In this document: one piece after another, positions 24,995 to 32,851 of the stretch | Numbering within the stretch: the stretch's first letter is position 1 | How the letters are laid out: each line of letters begins with the position of its first letter | Assembly: GCA_902800525.1 (NCBI GenBank) | Contig: CADCEV010000001.1 | Location: 1-64,000, forward strand | Source of the DNA: an uncultured Bacteroidales bacterium | GTDB taxonomy: Bacteria > Bacteroidota > Bacteroidia > Bacteroidales > Paludibacteraceae | DNA: 64,000 bases | Direction: 5' to 3' | The notes under the pieces: model-generated | Seen by the model: only the letters and a program-made list of their open reading frames with translations | The model's database searches: none | Told to the model about the DNA's origin: nothing | Program-made: the position numbers and the translations under genes

Positions 24995-27322
24995 ATGAAA
25001 AATCTATTGATTAATCGTGCCCTTGCGGCTAAGAAAAAGAAACTTTTTACCCTATTACTCGCTGTAGCAGCCAGTGCAGGAACAATTTTCGCTTGGGACT
25101 ATAAGCGCGTTCAAATCGACGATTTGTATTACAATCTCGATGTCACCAACCAAACGGCAGAGGTTACGTCACAAAATAGTGGTTTTCAGAGATGGTCAAC
25201 TACTATTACAACAGCCAATATCCCTTCCTCTGTGACCTACAATAGCAAAACCTATAGCGTCACAAGCATTGGAAATGATGCTTTCGATAATTGCAGAGGT
25301 TTGACCTCAGTGACGATTGGCAATAGCGTCACAAGCATTGGAAATTATGCTTTCGAGTATTGCACCGGTTTGACCTCTGTAACAATTCCCAATAGCGTCA
25401 CAAGTATTGGAAATTATGTTTTCAGTTATTGCAGCGGTTTGACATCTGTGACGATAGGCAATAGCGTAACAAGCATAGGAGAGGGTGCTTTCAAAGCTTG
25501 CGAAGGATTGACCTCTGTGACCATTCCCAATAGCGTCACCAGCATTGGAGAGGGTGCTTTCAATGGTTGCTACGGTTTGACATCTCCCGTATATAATGCA
25601 CATGTGTTTGCATTCATGCCTGATTTCTATTCTGGAGAATACACAATCCCAGAAGGTATTAAATCTATTGCAGGTTGGTCTTTCTCTAGTTGCGACGGTT
25701 TGACCTCTGTGACGATTCCCAATAGCGTCACCAGCATTGGAGAGAGGGCTTTCAGGGCTTGCACAGGTTTGACCTCTGTGACGATTCCCAATAGCGTCAC
25801 CAGCATTGGAGAGAGTGCTTTCTCTGATTGCAGCGGTTTGACCTCTGTGACGATTGGCAATAGCGTCACAAGCATTGGATGGTATGCTTTCTATGGTTGC
25901 ACCAGTTTGACCTCTGTGACCATTCCCAATAGCGTCACCAGCATTGGAGAGAGTGCTTTCTCTTATTGCAGCAGTTTGACCTCTGTGACGATTGGCAATA
26001 GTGTCACAAGCATTGGAGATTGGGCTTTCAGAGGTTGCACTGGTTTGACCTCTGTGACGATTGAAGCAGAAACACCTCCTACATTGGAAGAAAGATTGGG
26101 GAAGGCTGAGGAGGCTTTTGAGAATACAAATAATTGTCCAATTTATGTTCCCTGTAATGCAGTAAATGCATATAAAACAGAATGGTGGCCTTATGCAGAT
26201 CGAATTGTTGGAAATAATTGTGGCCAAAGCGGGACTGTTGTTAGCGGAACATATAAGATTGGCGACTTGTATTACAACCTCAAAGAGGACAAAACCGCTG
26301 AGGTGACGTATGAGTGGGAGTGGGACGAGAGCAACTACTATGGTCTTACCTCCGCCAACATACCTGCATCAGTAACGTATAGTGGCACAACCTATAGCGT
26401 CACAAGCATTGGAGTGGGTGCTTTCTGGCATTGCAGTAGTTTGGCCTCTGCAACGATACCTAATAGCATCACATACATTGGACAAAATGCTTTCTCTGGT
26501 TGCAGTTTGACCACTGTGACGATACCCAATAGCGTTACATATATAGGAGGTTGGGTTTTTGAGGACTGTGGTATAACTTCACCGGTATATAATTCACATG
26601 TTTTCGCATATATGCCTCCAACATATTCGGGAAGTTACAGTATTGCAAATGGCATAGAATTACTGTCAGATGGTGCATTCAAGAATTGCACTTATTTGAC
26701 ATCGGTGACGATTCCTGGTAGTGTCACGAACATAGGCCGGTGGACTTTTGAGTATTGCAGTGGTTTGACCTCAGTGACGATTCCTAATAACGTCACAAGC
26801 ATTGGAGAGGGAGCATTCAAGGATTGCTCCGGTTTGTCGCGCATAACTATAGAATCAATGACACCACCAACATGTGGTAGTGACGCCCTCTCAAGTACAA
26901 ATGCTTGCCCCATCTATGTTCCTTGTAATGCAGTAAATACATATAAAGCAGCATGGTCAAATTATGCCAATCGAATTCGTGGGAATTGTGCATCCTATAC
27001 CATTACCTTCAAAAACTGGGATGGTAGTATTCTGCAAAGCACGCAAGTAGAAGAAGGACAAATGCCGCAATACACCGGTGCTACGCCGACCAAGCCCAGT
27101 GACTCCCAGTATAGCTATACCTTCTCCGGCTGGACACCGCAAATTGTTGCGGCAACGGCTGATGCCACTTACACCGCAACCTATACCGATACACCAAGGG
27201 GCCTAGGCGTTGAAGATGTACTAAGTGAACAAGTACAATGTACCAAGGTTATTCGTGACGGTCAGATCTTCATCCTCCGCGGCGACAAGACCTATACTCT
27301 TCAAGGACAAGAGGTCAAGTAA
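24995..27322 (+). CDS. BspA-type leucine-rich repeat surface protein with a C-terminal sorting-like tail
   Basis: This 775-residue exported protein has a signal sequence (about residues 17-36), a first unit starting DLYYNLDVTNQTAEVT and then about ten LRR_5 repeats of 23 residues (GLTSVTIPNSVTSIGEGAF pattern). A Cys-containing cap (NCPIYVPCNAVNAYKTEW) follows, then a second, shorter set beginning GDLYYNLKEDKTAEV with a second cap, an InlB-type beta repeat (ITFKNWDGSILQSTQVEEGQ) and a tail CTKVIRDGQIFILRGDKTY. The tail recurs at 41267-42829 and resembles type IX secretion sorting domains. BspA proteins act in adhesion. The 69-base DNA repeats are nearly identical, so copy number may vary. Confidence 0.88.
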   Translation: MKNLLINRALAAKKKKLFTLLLAVAASAGTIFAWDYKRVQIDDLYYNLDVTNQTAEVTSQNSGFQRWSTTITTANIPSSVTYNSKTYSVTSIGNDAFDNCRGLTSVTIGNSVTSIGNYAFEYCTGLTSVTIPNSVTSIGNYVFSYCSGLTSVTIGNSVTSIGEGAFKACEGLTSVTIPNSVTSIGEGAFNGCYGLTSPVYNAHVFAFMPDFYSGEYTIPEGIKSIAGWSFSSCDGLTSVTIPNSVTSIGERAFRACTGLTSVTIPNSVTSIGESAFSDCSGLTSVTIGNSVTSIGWYAFYGCTSLTSVTIPNSVTSIGESAFSYCSSLTSVTIGNSVTSIGDWAFRGCTGLTSVTIEAETPPTLEERLGKAEEAFENTNNCPIYVPCNAVNAYKTEWWPYADRIVGNNCGQSGTVVSGTYKIGDLYYNLKEDKTAEVTYEWEWDESNYYGLTSANIPASVTYSGTTYSVTSIGVGAFWHCSSLASATIPNSITYIGQNAFSGCSLTTVTIPNSVTYIGGWVFEDCGITSPVYNSHVFAYMPPTYSGSYSIANGIELLSDGAFKNCTYLTSVTIPGSVTNIGRWTFEYCSGLTSVTIPNNVTSIGEGAFKDCSGLSRITIESMTPPTCGSDALSSTNACPIYVPCNAVNTYKAAWSNYANRIRGNCASYTITFKNWDGSILQSTQVEEGQMPQYTGATPTKPSDSQYSYTFSGWTPQIVAATADATYTATYTDTPRGLGVEDVLSEQVQCTKVIRDGQIFILRGDKTYTLQGQEVK
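25254..26062 (+). repeat. 69-bp tandem LRR repeats
   Basis: About ten in-frame copies of a 69-base unit containing TTTGACCTCTGTGACGATT and AATAGCGTCACAAGCATTGG, differing at few positions, with one interruption near 25570-25700. Confidence 0.9.
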
Positions 27323-27351
27323 AGCAACAAAGTACAATGTACATATCAATC

Positions 27352-27385
27352 AAGCGGGTGCTCTATGAGTTACCCGCTTATTTTG
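27352..27385 (+). terminator. Terminator of the LRR protein gene
   Basis: AAGCGGGT (27352-27359) and ACCCGCTT (27372-27379) followed by ATTTTG. A short GTACAAT-type repeat precedes it at 27326-27346. Confidence 0.75.
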
Positions 27386-27852
27386 TATATATATACAAAA
27401 AATACTTAAAGTCTTTAAATACTATTGCAAATATTCATTGAAAATTTTAGATTTAATCTATAATATTCGTTGAAAATTTTCTGCCACGATACTACAAATA
27501 ATCCGAATATGCAAGTTTTCATGCAAAAAAATGCAAAAAATCTCTCTATTTCTCTACAAATGCCTGCAATGCGTCCGTTCTAATCATATTATTTTTGTAA
27601 TGACCGTTTTGACCGTTTTGACCGTTTCATGCGCAAATGGTCAAAACGGTCAATATGGTCACATCATTTTTTTTTGCAATACCATTTTTAATACAATAGG
27701 TCTTTTTTCGAACGCCCTGTTCGAAAACTCAGCGTTAGTTGTTCTTAATGATTCTTAATGATTATTAGTCATTACCGAGGGTATTACGTACCTATTACGA
27801 ACCTGTTCCCTATCAGTTCCGCTCACATTTTATGAAAAGAATTAAAAAGTTC
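27386..27852. other. Gene-free, AT-rich region with direct and inverted repeats
   Basis: I see no credible gene. It holds two TTGAAAATTTT copies (27438 and 27470 regions), a large imperfect palindrome built of GACCGTTTT units (27600-27662), a perfect 9-bp inverted repeat TTTTCGAAC/GTTCGAAAA (27705-27727) and TTCTTAATGA direct repeats (27742-27760). It could be the remnant of a mobile element or a regulatory region; neither is shown. Confidence 0.6.
27600..27662. repeat. Palindrome of GACCGTTTT units
   Basis: Three direct TGACCGTTT copies face GGTCAAAACGGTC and ATGGTCA; a 17-bp stem with one mismatch can form around CATGCGC. Confidence 0.8.
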
Positions 27853-27883
27853 TTGCATATATCAAAAATTTATTGTATCTTTG
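27853..27883 (+). promoter_or_regulatory. Promoter of the three-gene kinase operon
   Basis: TTGCATATATC (27853) and TATCTTTG (27876-27883), 23 bases before the ATG at 27906. Confidence 0.85.
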
Positions 27884-27905
27884 CACCCAAAATACAAATA
27901 CCACT

Positions 27906-28181
27906 ATGACTTATACATTTGTTGCAAGCCGGATTTCCGGCAATGGGAATGCCATTTTCCCGGACAAACTGATCATCGATGACGACAAAGTGACCTATTA
28001 CAAAGGCAAAATCATCGGCTATGATCAATCGGTTATCATGCGTGAGCGCATCGGTTCTGTGAATATCTCTATGCACCTGCTCTTTGGTGACATCGTCATT
28101 GAAAGCAAAGGCAGCCAGACAATTCATGCAGAAGGATTCACACGCTCCGACGCCAAACAGATTCTCGCACTATTGTCGTAA
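27906..28181 (+). CDS. Small PH-like or beta-barrel protein of the kinase operon
   Basis: This 91-residue cytosolic protein starts MTYTFVASRISGNGN. Its alternation of short strands (LIIDDDKVTYYKGKIIG, GSVNISMHLLFGDIVIES) and a final helix (RSDAKQILALL) resembles small bacterial PH-like domains, but I do not recognise the exact family. First gene of a tight operon: its TAA is followed directly by the ATG of the next gene. With the other two products it probably forms a small signalling unit. Confidence 0.65.
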   Translation: MTYTFVASRISGNGNAIFPDKLIIDDDKVTYYKGKIIGYDQSVIMRERIGSVNISMHLLFGDIVIESKGSQTIHAEGFTRSDAKQILALLS

Positions 28182-28763
28182 ATGAATAAGCACGCACCGG
28201 AAATAGCAACCCTGCGGATAGATATTGAGCGCGAAGTGAAGCGCAAGATCCGCACGCCGTATGACTTCGAGTTCCTTGCCGGCGTCATTTGGGAGCGGCT
28301 CCACGAGAACCTTTCTCCAACAACCCTCAAGCGCCTCTGGGGCTACATCGACGGAGCAGACACCACGCGCAGAACAACGCTCTGCCTGCTCGCGCAGTTC
28401 CTCGGCTTTGCCGACTGGGAGACGTACCTTGCTTCGCTTGCCACGCGCACGGACATTGAGAGTGCCGCTTTTGAGGGCGAAGGCATTCATATTGACGACC
28501 TGCAAAAAGGCGACAGGGTAGAGGTGACGTGGCTTCCAAACCGCCGTTGTGTCTTCCGCTATGAAGGCGAAGCGCATTTCCTTGTCCTCGAATCCGAGAA
28601 CGCCAAACTGCATGTCGGAGATACCTTTGACACCGCCTTTTTCCTCATCGGCAAACCGATGTTCCTTGATAAGTTACAAAGGGACGAAGTTCCAAATACC
28701 AAGGAGGGATTTTCATACGTAGCCGGTTCCAAACATGGCCTGAATTCTGTCAAGAAAATTTAA
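28182..28763 (+). CDS. Conserved hypothetical protein of the kinase operon
   Basis: This 193-residue soluble protein has an N-terminal helical part (DIEREVKRKIRTPYDFEFLA ... LSPTTLKRLWGYID) that looks like a helix-turn-helix region of a type seen in several Bacteroidales proteins. The C-terminal half is rich in strands (GDRVEVTWLPNRRCVFRYEG). DNA binding is plausible because of the Thr-Leu-Lys-Arg-Leu-Trp helix, but unproven. It abuts the upstream gene and is one base from the kinase gene, suggesting joint function. Confidence 0.6.
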   Translation: MNKHAPEIATLRIDIEREVKRKIRTPYDFEFLAGVIWERLHENLSPTTLKRLWGYIDGADTTRRTTLCLLAQFLGFADWETYLASLATRTDIESAAFEGEGIHIDDLQKGDRVEVTWLPNRRCVFRYEGEAHFLVLESENAKLHVGDTFDTAFFLIGKPMFLDKLQRDEVPNTKEGFSYVAGSKHGLNSVKKI

Positions 28764-28764
28764 C

Positions 28765-29790
28765 ATGGAATCCTCCTCTGACTTTATAGTGCCCGCCGAT
28801 TTTTCGTCAGAATGGCGTAATATCACGCTCATTAAAAGCCATTCGCGGACGAATATATATACTGCCACACGTTATGGGAGGCGGTTTGTGCTCAAGGCAC
28901 TTGCGCCGGAAATAGCCTCTCTCACGGACTACAGACTGCAACAAGAGCAGGAGTTCCAACTCGGCATTCAGCTCGTTCATCCGAACATCGCCGCGACCTA
29001 TTCATTGGAAGAGATTGACGGAGTAGGGCGGTGCATCGTGCAGGAATGGATTGACGGACAGACACTCGCTGAATGGCTCCAAACGAACCCTTCCAAGGCA
29101 TTGAGGGAACGAGTCTTGAACCAACTCTTGGACGCGCTCGAATACATCCACAGTCTCCAACTCGTTCACCATGACCTCAAGGCGGATAACATCCTCATTA
29201 CCCGCCATGGAACTAACGCCAAACTGATTGATTTCGGGCTGTCAGTTGCGGACGCCTCTGTCTCGCCGGTCGCTAATGATCCGAGCAGAGACATCGAAGC
29301 ACTCCAACAACTCTTTCCGGATACTTGTCCCCAAGGAACTTTCTCCAACATCGCTGCTTTGCGCAAAGCCATCAACCGCCGCAAACAGTTTATCCGCTTG
29401 TTACCCATCACCCTCTCCGCACTCCTCTTAACCGCGGCAATAACGCTTTCCTACCTCTCTTGGCACGAGCGCCAAAAGGAACAACAACGTTTCGAAGCCA
29501 TGACCGAACAGGTCGATTCGTACATCGCCAATGAGCGTGCGCATTTATTGGAAATGATCAACTGCCATGACTCTTTTGACGCTAATAATCAAGCAGATAT
29601 GCAAGCCTATATAGCATGCCATGAAGAGTACAGCAACTATGTTCAATCTCAATGGATTATCCGCGATTCGCTCATGAACCTGTATCCCGAGAATGACCCT
29701 TTGCGTGAGCAGTTTTGGCAACTCTGGGTACACCGCGAAGCAGAGATGAACACCGAACTGATCCAACTGTTATCGGCTAAATTAAAATAA
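28765..29790 (+). CDS. Compact membrane Ser/Thr protein kinase
   Basis: This 341-residue protein has an N-terminal Hanks-type kinase domain, one membrane helix (about residues 212-237) and a helical outside domain. Seen: the ATP-binding Lys in FVLKAL (K44), the catalytic loop HHDLKADN (D137) and DFG (D156). The glycine-rich loop is poor (KSHSRTNIY). After DFG the domain is very short, with no APE motif and only about 55 residues before the membrane helix, so the activation segment and much of the C-lobe are missing. It may be a minimal kinase or a pseudokinase with intact catalytic residues. The outside domain could sense envelope signals (inference). Confidence 0.82.
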   Translation: MESSSDFIVPADFSSEWRNITLIKSHSRTNIYTATRYGRRFVLKALAPEIASLTDYRLQQEQEFQLGIQLVHPNIAATYSLEEIDGVGRCIVQEWIDGQTLAEWLQTNPSKALRERVLNQLLDALEYIHSLQLVHHDLKADNILITRHGTNAKLIDFGLSVADASVSPVANDPSRDIEALQQLFPDTCPQGTFSNIAALRKAINRRKQFIRLLPITLSALLLTAAITLSYLSWHERQKEQQRFEAMTEQVDSYIANERAHLLEMINCHDSFDANNQADMQAYIACHEEYSNYVQSQWIIRDSLMNLYPENDPLREQFWQLWVHREAEMNTELIQLLSAKLK

Positions 29791-29797
29791 CTAAATT

Positions 29798-29821
29798 CTG
29801 CACAAAAGTGCAGTTTTTTTT
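29798..29821 (+). terminator. Terminator of the kinase operon, fused to the ferritin promoter
   Basis: CTGCAC, AAAA loop, GTGCAG (29808-29813) and eight T's; the last T's are also the TTTG -33 element of the next promoter. Confidence 0.9.
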
Positions 29822-29850
29822 GCATATATCAGAAAAAAGTTGTACCTTTG
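29819..29850 (+). promoter_or_regulatory. Ferritin promoter
   Basis: TTTGCATATATC (29819) and TACCTTTG (29843-29850). Confidence 0.88.
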
Positions 29851-29894
29851 CACTCAGAAAAGTCGTAAACTAACATTCAAAAACTTATAAAACT

Positions 29895-30416
29895 ATGATT
29901 TCTAAACGTTTAGAAGAGGCTATCAACGCCCAAATCAATGCCGAAATGTGGTCGGCTTATCTCTATCTCAGTATGTCTGCTTATTGCCAGGACAAGGGTT
30001 ATACCGGCATGGCAAACTGGTTTGCGATCCAGTTCAAAGAGGAGCAAGACCACGCGCAGATTTTCTATAACTACCTCATCAGCCGCGGTGGACGTGTGCT
30101 CCTCAAAGCCATCGACGCCGTTCAGACAGAGTGGGAGTCTCCTTTAGCTGCTTTCGAGCACACCTACGAGCACGAACAACACGTCACTTCGCTCATTAAC
30201 AACCTCATGCACATCGCTGTGGAGGAGAAAGACTACGCTTCGCAAAGCCGTTTCCAATGGTTCATCGACGAGCAGGTAGAGGAAGAAGAGAACGCAGTTG
30301 AGATTATCAACAAACTCAAAATGCTCGACGGAAACAGCTACGGTCTCTATGTGCTGGACCAGGAACTCGCTGCACGCGTTTATGCTACGCCGTCACCTCT
30401 TGCCGCTAAAGCCTAA
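29895..30416 (+). CDS. ftnA: Bacterial non-heme ferritin
   Basis: This 173-residue iron storage protein has four-helix-bundle ferroxidase ligands in the usual places: Glu in NAEMWSAYLYLSMSAY, E-x-x-H in KEEQDHAQIFYNY and the Glu/Gln of IDEQVEEEENA. The length matches FtnA. It oxidises Fe(II) and stores it in a 24-mer shell. It stands at the head of a short gene run with the methionine sulfoxide reductase gene nine bases downstream, suggesting a shared oxidative-stress setting. Confidence 0.95.
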   Translation: MISKRLEEAINAQINAEMWSAYLYLSMSAYCQDKGYTGMANWFAIQFKEEQDHAQIFYNYLISRGGRVLLKAIDAVQTEWESPLAAFEHTYEHEQHVTSLINNLMHIAVEEKDYASQSRFQWFIDEQVEEEENAVEIINKLKMLDGNSYGLYVLDQELAARVYATPSPLAAKA

Positions 30417-30424
30417 GCCCCATA

Positions 30425-30889
30425 ATGACCAAAGAAGAACAATATCAATCCGTCCTGCCGCAGATTAAATCTCTCATCTCCGGCGAGACAGACCTGATAG
30501 CAAACATGGCGAACATGGTTGCTGTTCTGCATGAGACCTTTGGCTTTTGGTGGACGGGCTTTTACCGCGTTGTTCCGAACACTAACGACCCTGTGCAACC
30601 GGGGGAGTTAGTGCTCGGACCCTTCCAAGGCCCTATCGCGTGTACGCGTATTCCTTATAATAAAGGTGTTTGCGGAACAGCCTGGGCGAAGCAATCAACC
30701 GTCGTTGTGCCGGATGTACATCTGTTCCCTGGGCACATAGCTTGTTCAAGCCTCTCGAAAAGCGAGATCGTTGTGCCTTTCTTCAAGGACGGACAGGTCT
30801 TTGCGGTTCTCGACATTGATAGTGCCGAACTCAACACGTTCGACGAAATAGACCAAAAATACCTCGAACTCTTAGCTGATTCTCTCTAA
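30425..30889 (+). CDS. msrC: Free methionine-(R)-sulfoxide reductase (GAF domain)
   Basis: This 154-residue single GAF domain protein keeps the three Cys of the fRMsr family: ACTRIPYNKGVCG (two) and HIACSSLSKSE (one). The FGFWWTGFYRV and VLDIDS motifs match. It reduces free methionine-R-sulfoxide with thioredoxin. It directly follows ftnA and precedes a lipoprotein gene by two bases, so the three are probably co-transcribed. Confidence 0.92.
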   Translation: MTKEEQYQSVLPQIKSLISGETDLIANMANMVAVLHETFGFWWTGFYRVVPNTNDPVQPGELVLGPFQGPIACTRIPYNKGVCGTAWAKQSTVVVPDVHLFPGHIACSSLSKSEIVVPFFKDGQVFAVLDIDSAELNTFDEIDQKYLELLADSL

Positions 30890-30891
30890 CC

Positions 30892-31275
30892 ATGCGCCGA
30901 CTCCTGCCTCTCATAGCCCTTGCGCTCTGTGTCTCATGTGCGCATAAACAAACGCACACCTCACATCCCCAACAAGCGCTCGCTTTTCAATTGGTTTCGG
31001 ACACGCTTCGGCAGGGTGGGTTAGAGCTCCTGCACAACATCGCTATCCTCAATTCCGAAGGAACGATACTCTTCACCGACAGCATAGAGGACTACGAACC
31101 CGACCATTTCTCGATCCTCGTCCCGGACACCACAACGCCTGAGGTGCGCTATCTCTTGCTCATGGTCTTTGATCCCTGCGAAGAAAGAACGCTCGTCCTC
31201 CGTTCGGACGGTCAAACCCTTCATTCCCTCGGTATCATCCCCACAGATTCAATACAAACGATCGTGCATAATTGA
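30892..31275 (+). CDS. Small lipoprotein of unknown function
   Basis: This 127-residue protein has a type II signal peptide (MRRLLPLIALALCVSC, lipobox Cys 16). The mature region is soluble and mixed alpha/beta (LVSDTLRQGGLELLHNIAIL, VRYLLLMVFDPCEERTLVLR). No known motif. It is two bases after msrC and likely in the same transcript. Confidence 0.7.
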   Translation: MRRLLPLIALALCVSCAHKQTHTSHPQQALAFQLVSDTLRQGGLELLHNIAILNSEGTILFTDSIEDYEPDHFSILVPDTTTPEVRYLLLMVFDPCEERTLVLRSDGQTLHSLGIIPTDSIQTIVHN

Positions 31276-31325
31276 TTTGGCATGAAAATTGTACCTTACG
31301 GTCAAACACTAATCGCACTTACCCT

Positions 31326-31940
31326 ATGAAACGTTTTTATTCCTTTCTTGTAGCGCTGCTCATGTGTGCTGGCCTGTTCGCGCAGTACGTCGTGTCCGAC
31401 AAGTACGACCTTTGGTTTGAGGACTCCGGACATGAAGTGACAACCCGCAAAGCCGTTTCATGTACCGACAACTACCAGGACCTCTGGAACGGATGTTATG
31501 TTAAGACTTCCGGCCGCACAATCTACATCTACCGCGGTTCATCGTCCATTCTCTACGGCGATGAGATCAATCTCCTTTACAACGGTTACTACCGCGTAAA
31601 ACGGAGCGGCACATGGTACATTGCCGACGAGAACGGAGATCTCGTGGACGGCATATATGCCAAAACAATCTATTATTTCCCGTTTGGCTATGTAACACTC
31701 CAACGCAGTTCCGGTTATTGGGATATCTACCATTGTTCCGGTCGCAAAGTGGAGTGCTATTCATACGAATCGCCGTTTATGTTTTGGAACGGCTGTTTTC
31801 TCATCAAACAAGGCCGTTATTGGTATGCCGTGGATACCGATGGTAACAAACTCGATGGTGTCTATGGCGATGAGGTCCAGCTCCTCAATGACGGCCGTTG
31901 GAAATGTGTCCGAGGTTCCTATGTAACCTATATTGATTAA
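31326..31940 (+). CDS. Exported protein with WG-like beta repeats
   Basis: This 204-residue protein has a signal peptide (MKRFYSFLVALLMCAGLFA) and repeated strands with aromatic and Gly turns: YYRVKRSGTWYIADENGDLV, then ENG/DTDG turns followed by DGIY or DGVYG, the pattern of WG-type repeat proteins. Start at 31326; earlier in-frame codons lack support. It is probably periplasmic or surface exposed. Binding function unknown. Confidence 0.7.
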   Translation: MKRFYSFLVALLMCAGLFAQYVVSDKYDLWFEDSGHEVTTRKAVSCTDNYQDLWNGCYVKTSGRTIYIYRGSSSILYGDEINLLYNGYYRVKRSGTWYIADENGDLVDGIYAKTIYYFPFGYVTLQRSSGYWDIYHCSGRKVECYSYESPFMFWNGCFLIKQGRYWYAVDTDGNKLDGVYGDEVQLLNDGRWKCVRGSYVTYID

Positions 31941-31985
31941 ATTTAACTAAATTCGGTTTATTTATTTACATTTTTTATCAAACAT

Positions 31986-32017
31986 TTGCATATATCAAAT
32001 ATTTTTTGTACCTTTGC
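31986..32017 (+). promoter_or_regulatory. Promoter of the DUF4234 gene
   Basis: TTTGCATATATC (31986) and TACCTTTG (32010-32017). Confidence 0.88.
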
Positions 32018-32046
32018 ACCGTGTTTAACTTTTAACTCAAATTATT

Positions 32047-32469
32047 ATGGAAAATGCTACTAATTCACCGGCGCTACAGTTAAGAACTTCGCGCGGACTC
32101 CTGAAGATGGTTTTGTTGGGACTTGTCACGTTAGGCATCTATCCCTTGGTGGTCGAATCGCACATTGGCGAGGAGCTGAACTTGATCGCCAGCCCGCATG
32201 ACGGCAAACGAACCATGCACTTCTGTCTCATTTATTTTATTTTCTCGTGGCTGACTTTAGGCATTGTGTTCTTTGTTTGGTTCCACCGTACTTCGAATCG
32301 TATGGGCGACGAACTGAAGAGAAGAGGCATTGATTATTCTTTCAGCGCAACTGATTTCTGGCTTTGGGACATATTAGGTTCACTCATCATCATCGGTCCG
32401 TTCATTTACGTGGCAAAACGCATGAAAGCCATGAACCTCATCAACGAAGATTACAACCAAAAAGGTTAA
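32047..32469 (+). CDS. DUF4234 family membrane protein
   Basis: This 140-residue protein has about three membrane helices (LKMVLLGLVTLGIYPLVV, HFCLIYFIFSWLTLGIVFFV, LGSLIIIGPFIYVAKRM). The phrases LGIYPLVVESHIGEELN and the basic patch RTSNRMGDELKRR fit the DUF4234 family of small integral membrane proteins. No enzymatic motif. A short DUF1232-like membrane protein follows after 48 bases. Confidence 0.75.
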   Translation: MENATNSPALQLRTSRGLLKMVLLGLVTLGIYPLVVESHIGEELNLIASPHDGKRTMHFCLIYFIFSWLTLGIVFFVWFHRTSNRMGDELKRRGIDYSFSATDFWLWDILGSLIIIGPFIYVAKRMKAMNLINEDYNQKG

Positions 32470-32517
32470 TCTTTCCGTTTTAATCGACCTGAAATATTAA
32501 TTTCTGCCGTTCATTAT

Positions 32518-32709
32518 ATGCAGAAATCCACGAAATACAAACTGAATATCGGAATAGGGGCGTTGATTGCATTGATCTACGTCCTTATTCCGGTGGATGT
32601 TGCTCCGGACGCTGTTCCTGTCATTGGATGGATCGATGACCTCATCGCAATCCTTTTAGCCGTCACCAACGGCCTCGTCTTCGCCTCCAAACTCAAGAAA
32701 AACAAGTAA
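32518..32709 (+). CDS. DUF1232 (YkvA-like) small membrane protein
   Basis: This 63-residue protein carries the DUF1232 core YVLIPVDVAPDAVPVIGWID followed by DLIAILLAVTNG. Two short hydrophobic segments suggest membrane association. It may share the transcript of the DUF4234 gene. Function unknown in the family. Confidence 0.8.
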   Translation: MQKSTKYKLNIGIGALIALIYVLIPVDVAPDAVPVIGWIDDLIAILLAVTNGLVFASKLKKNK

Positions 32710-32712
32710 AAA

Positions 32713-32744
32713 TTTGCATATATCAAATATTTTTTGTACCTTTG
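32713..32744 (+). promoter_or_regulatory. Promoter of tRNA-Ala and the following gene
   Basis: TTTGCATATATC (32713) and TACCTTTG (32737-32744), about 18 bases before the tRNA. Confidence 0.88.
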
Positions 32745-32761
32745 CACCCGAATTAAGTATT

Positions 32762-32835
32762 GGGGTATTAGCTCATCTGGCTAGAGCGCGACACTGGCAG
32801 TGTCGAGGTGGGGAGTTCGAGTCTCCCATGCTCCA
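32762..32835 (+). tRNA. tRNA-Ala (anticodon GGC)
   Basis: A 74-nt cloverleaf: acceptor GGGGTAT/ATGCTCC with the G3-U70 pair that identifies alanine tRNA, D-stem GCTC/GAGC, anticodon stem CGACA/TGTCG with loop CTGGCAG, variable AGGTG, T-stem GGGAG/CTCCC with loop TTCGAGT. Discriminator A at 32835; CCA is not encoded (CAA follows). A protein gene begins 17 bases downstream with no promoter between. Confidence 0.93.
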
Positions 32836-32851
32836 CAAAACATCGAACCAC

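Noticed and set aside
25307-26227. 306-codon open frame antisense to the LRR repeats
   Set aside because: It only mirrors the repetitive LRR DNA, with low-complexity repeats and no initiation signals.
27531-27758. 75-codon open frame in the gene-free region
   Set aside because: It runs through the palindrome and hairpin and has no promoter or family resemblance.
32714-32851. N-terminal extension of the 32852 gene
   Set aside because: The extended frame would translate through tRNA-Ala; the first plausible ATG after the tRNA is used instead.
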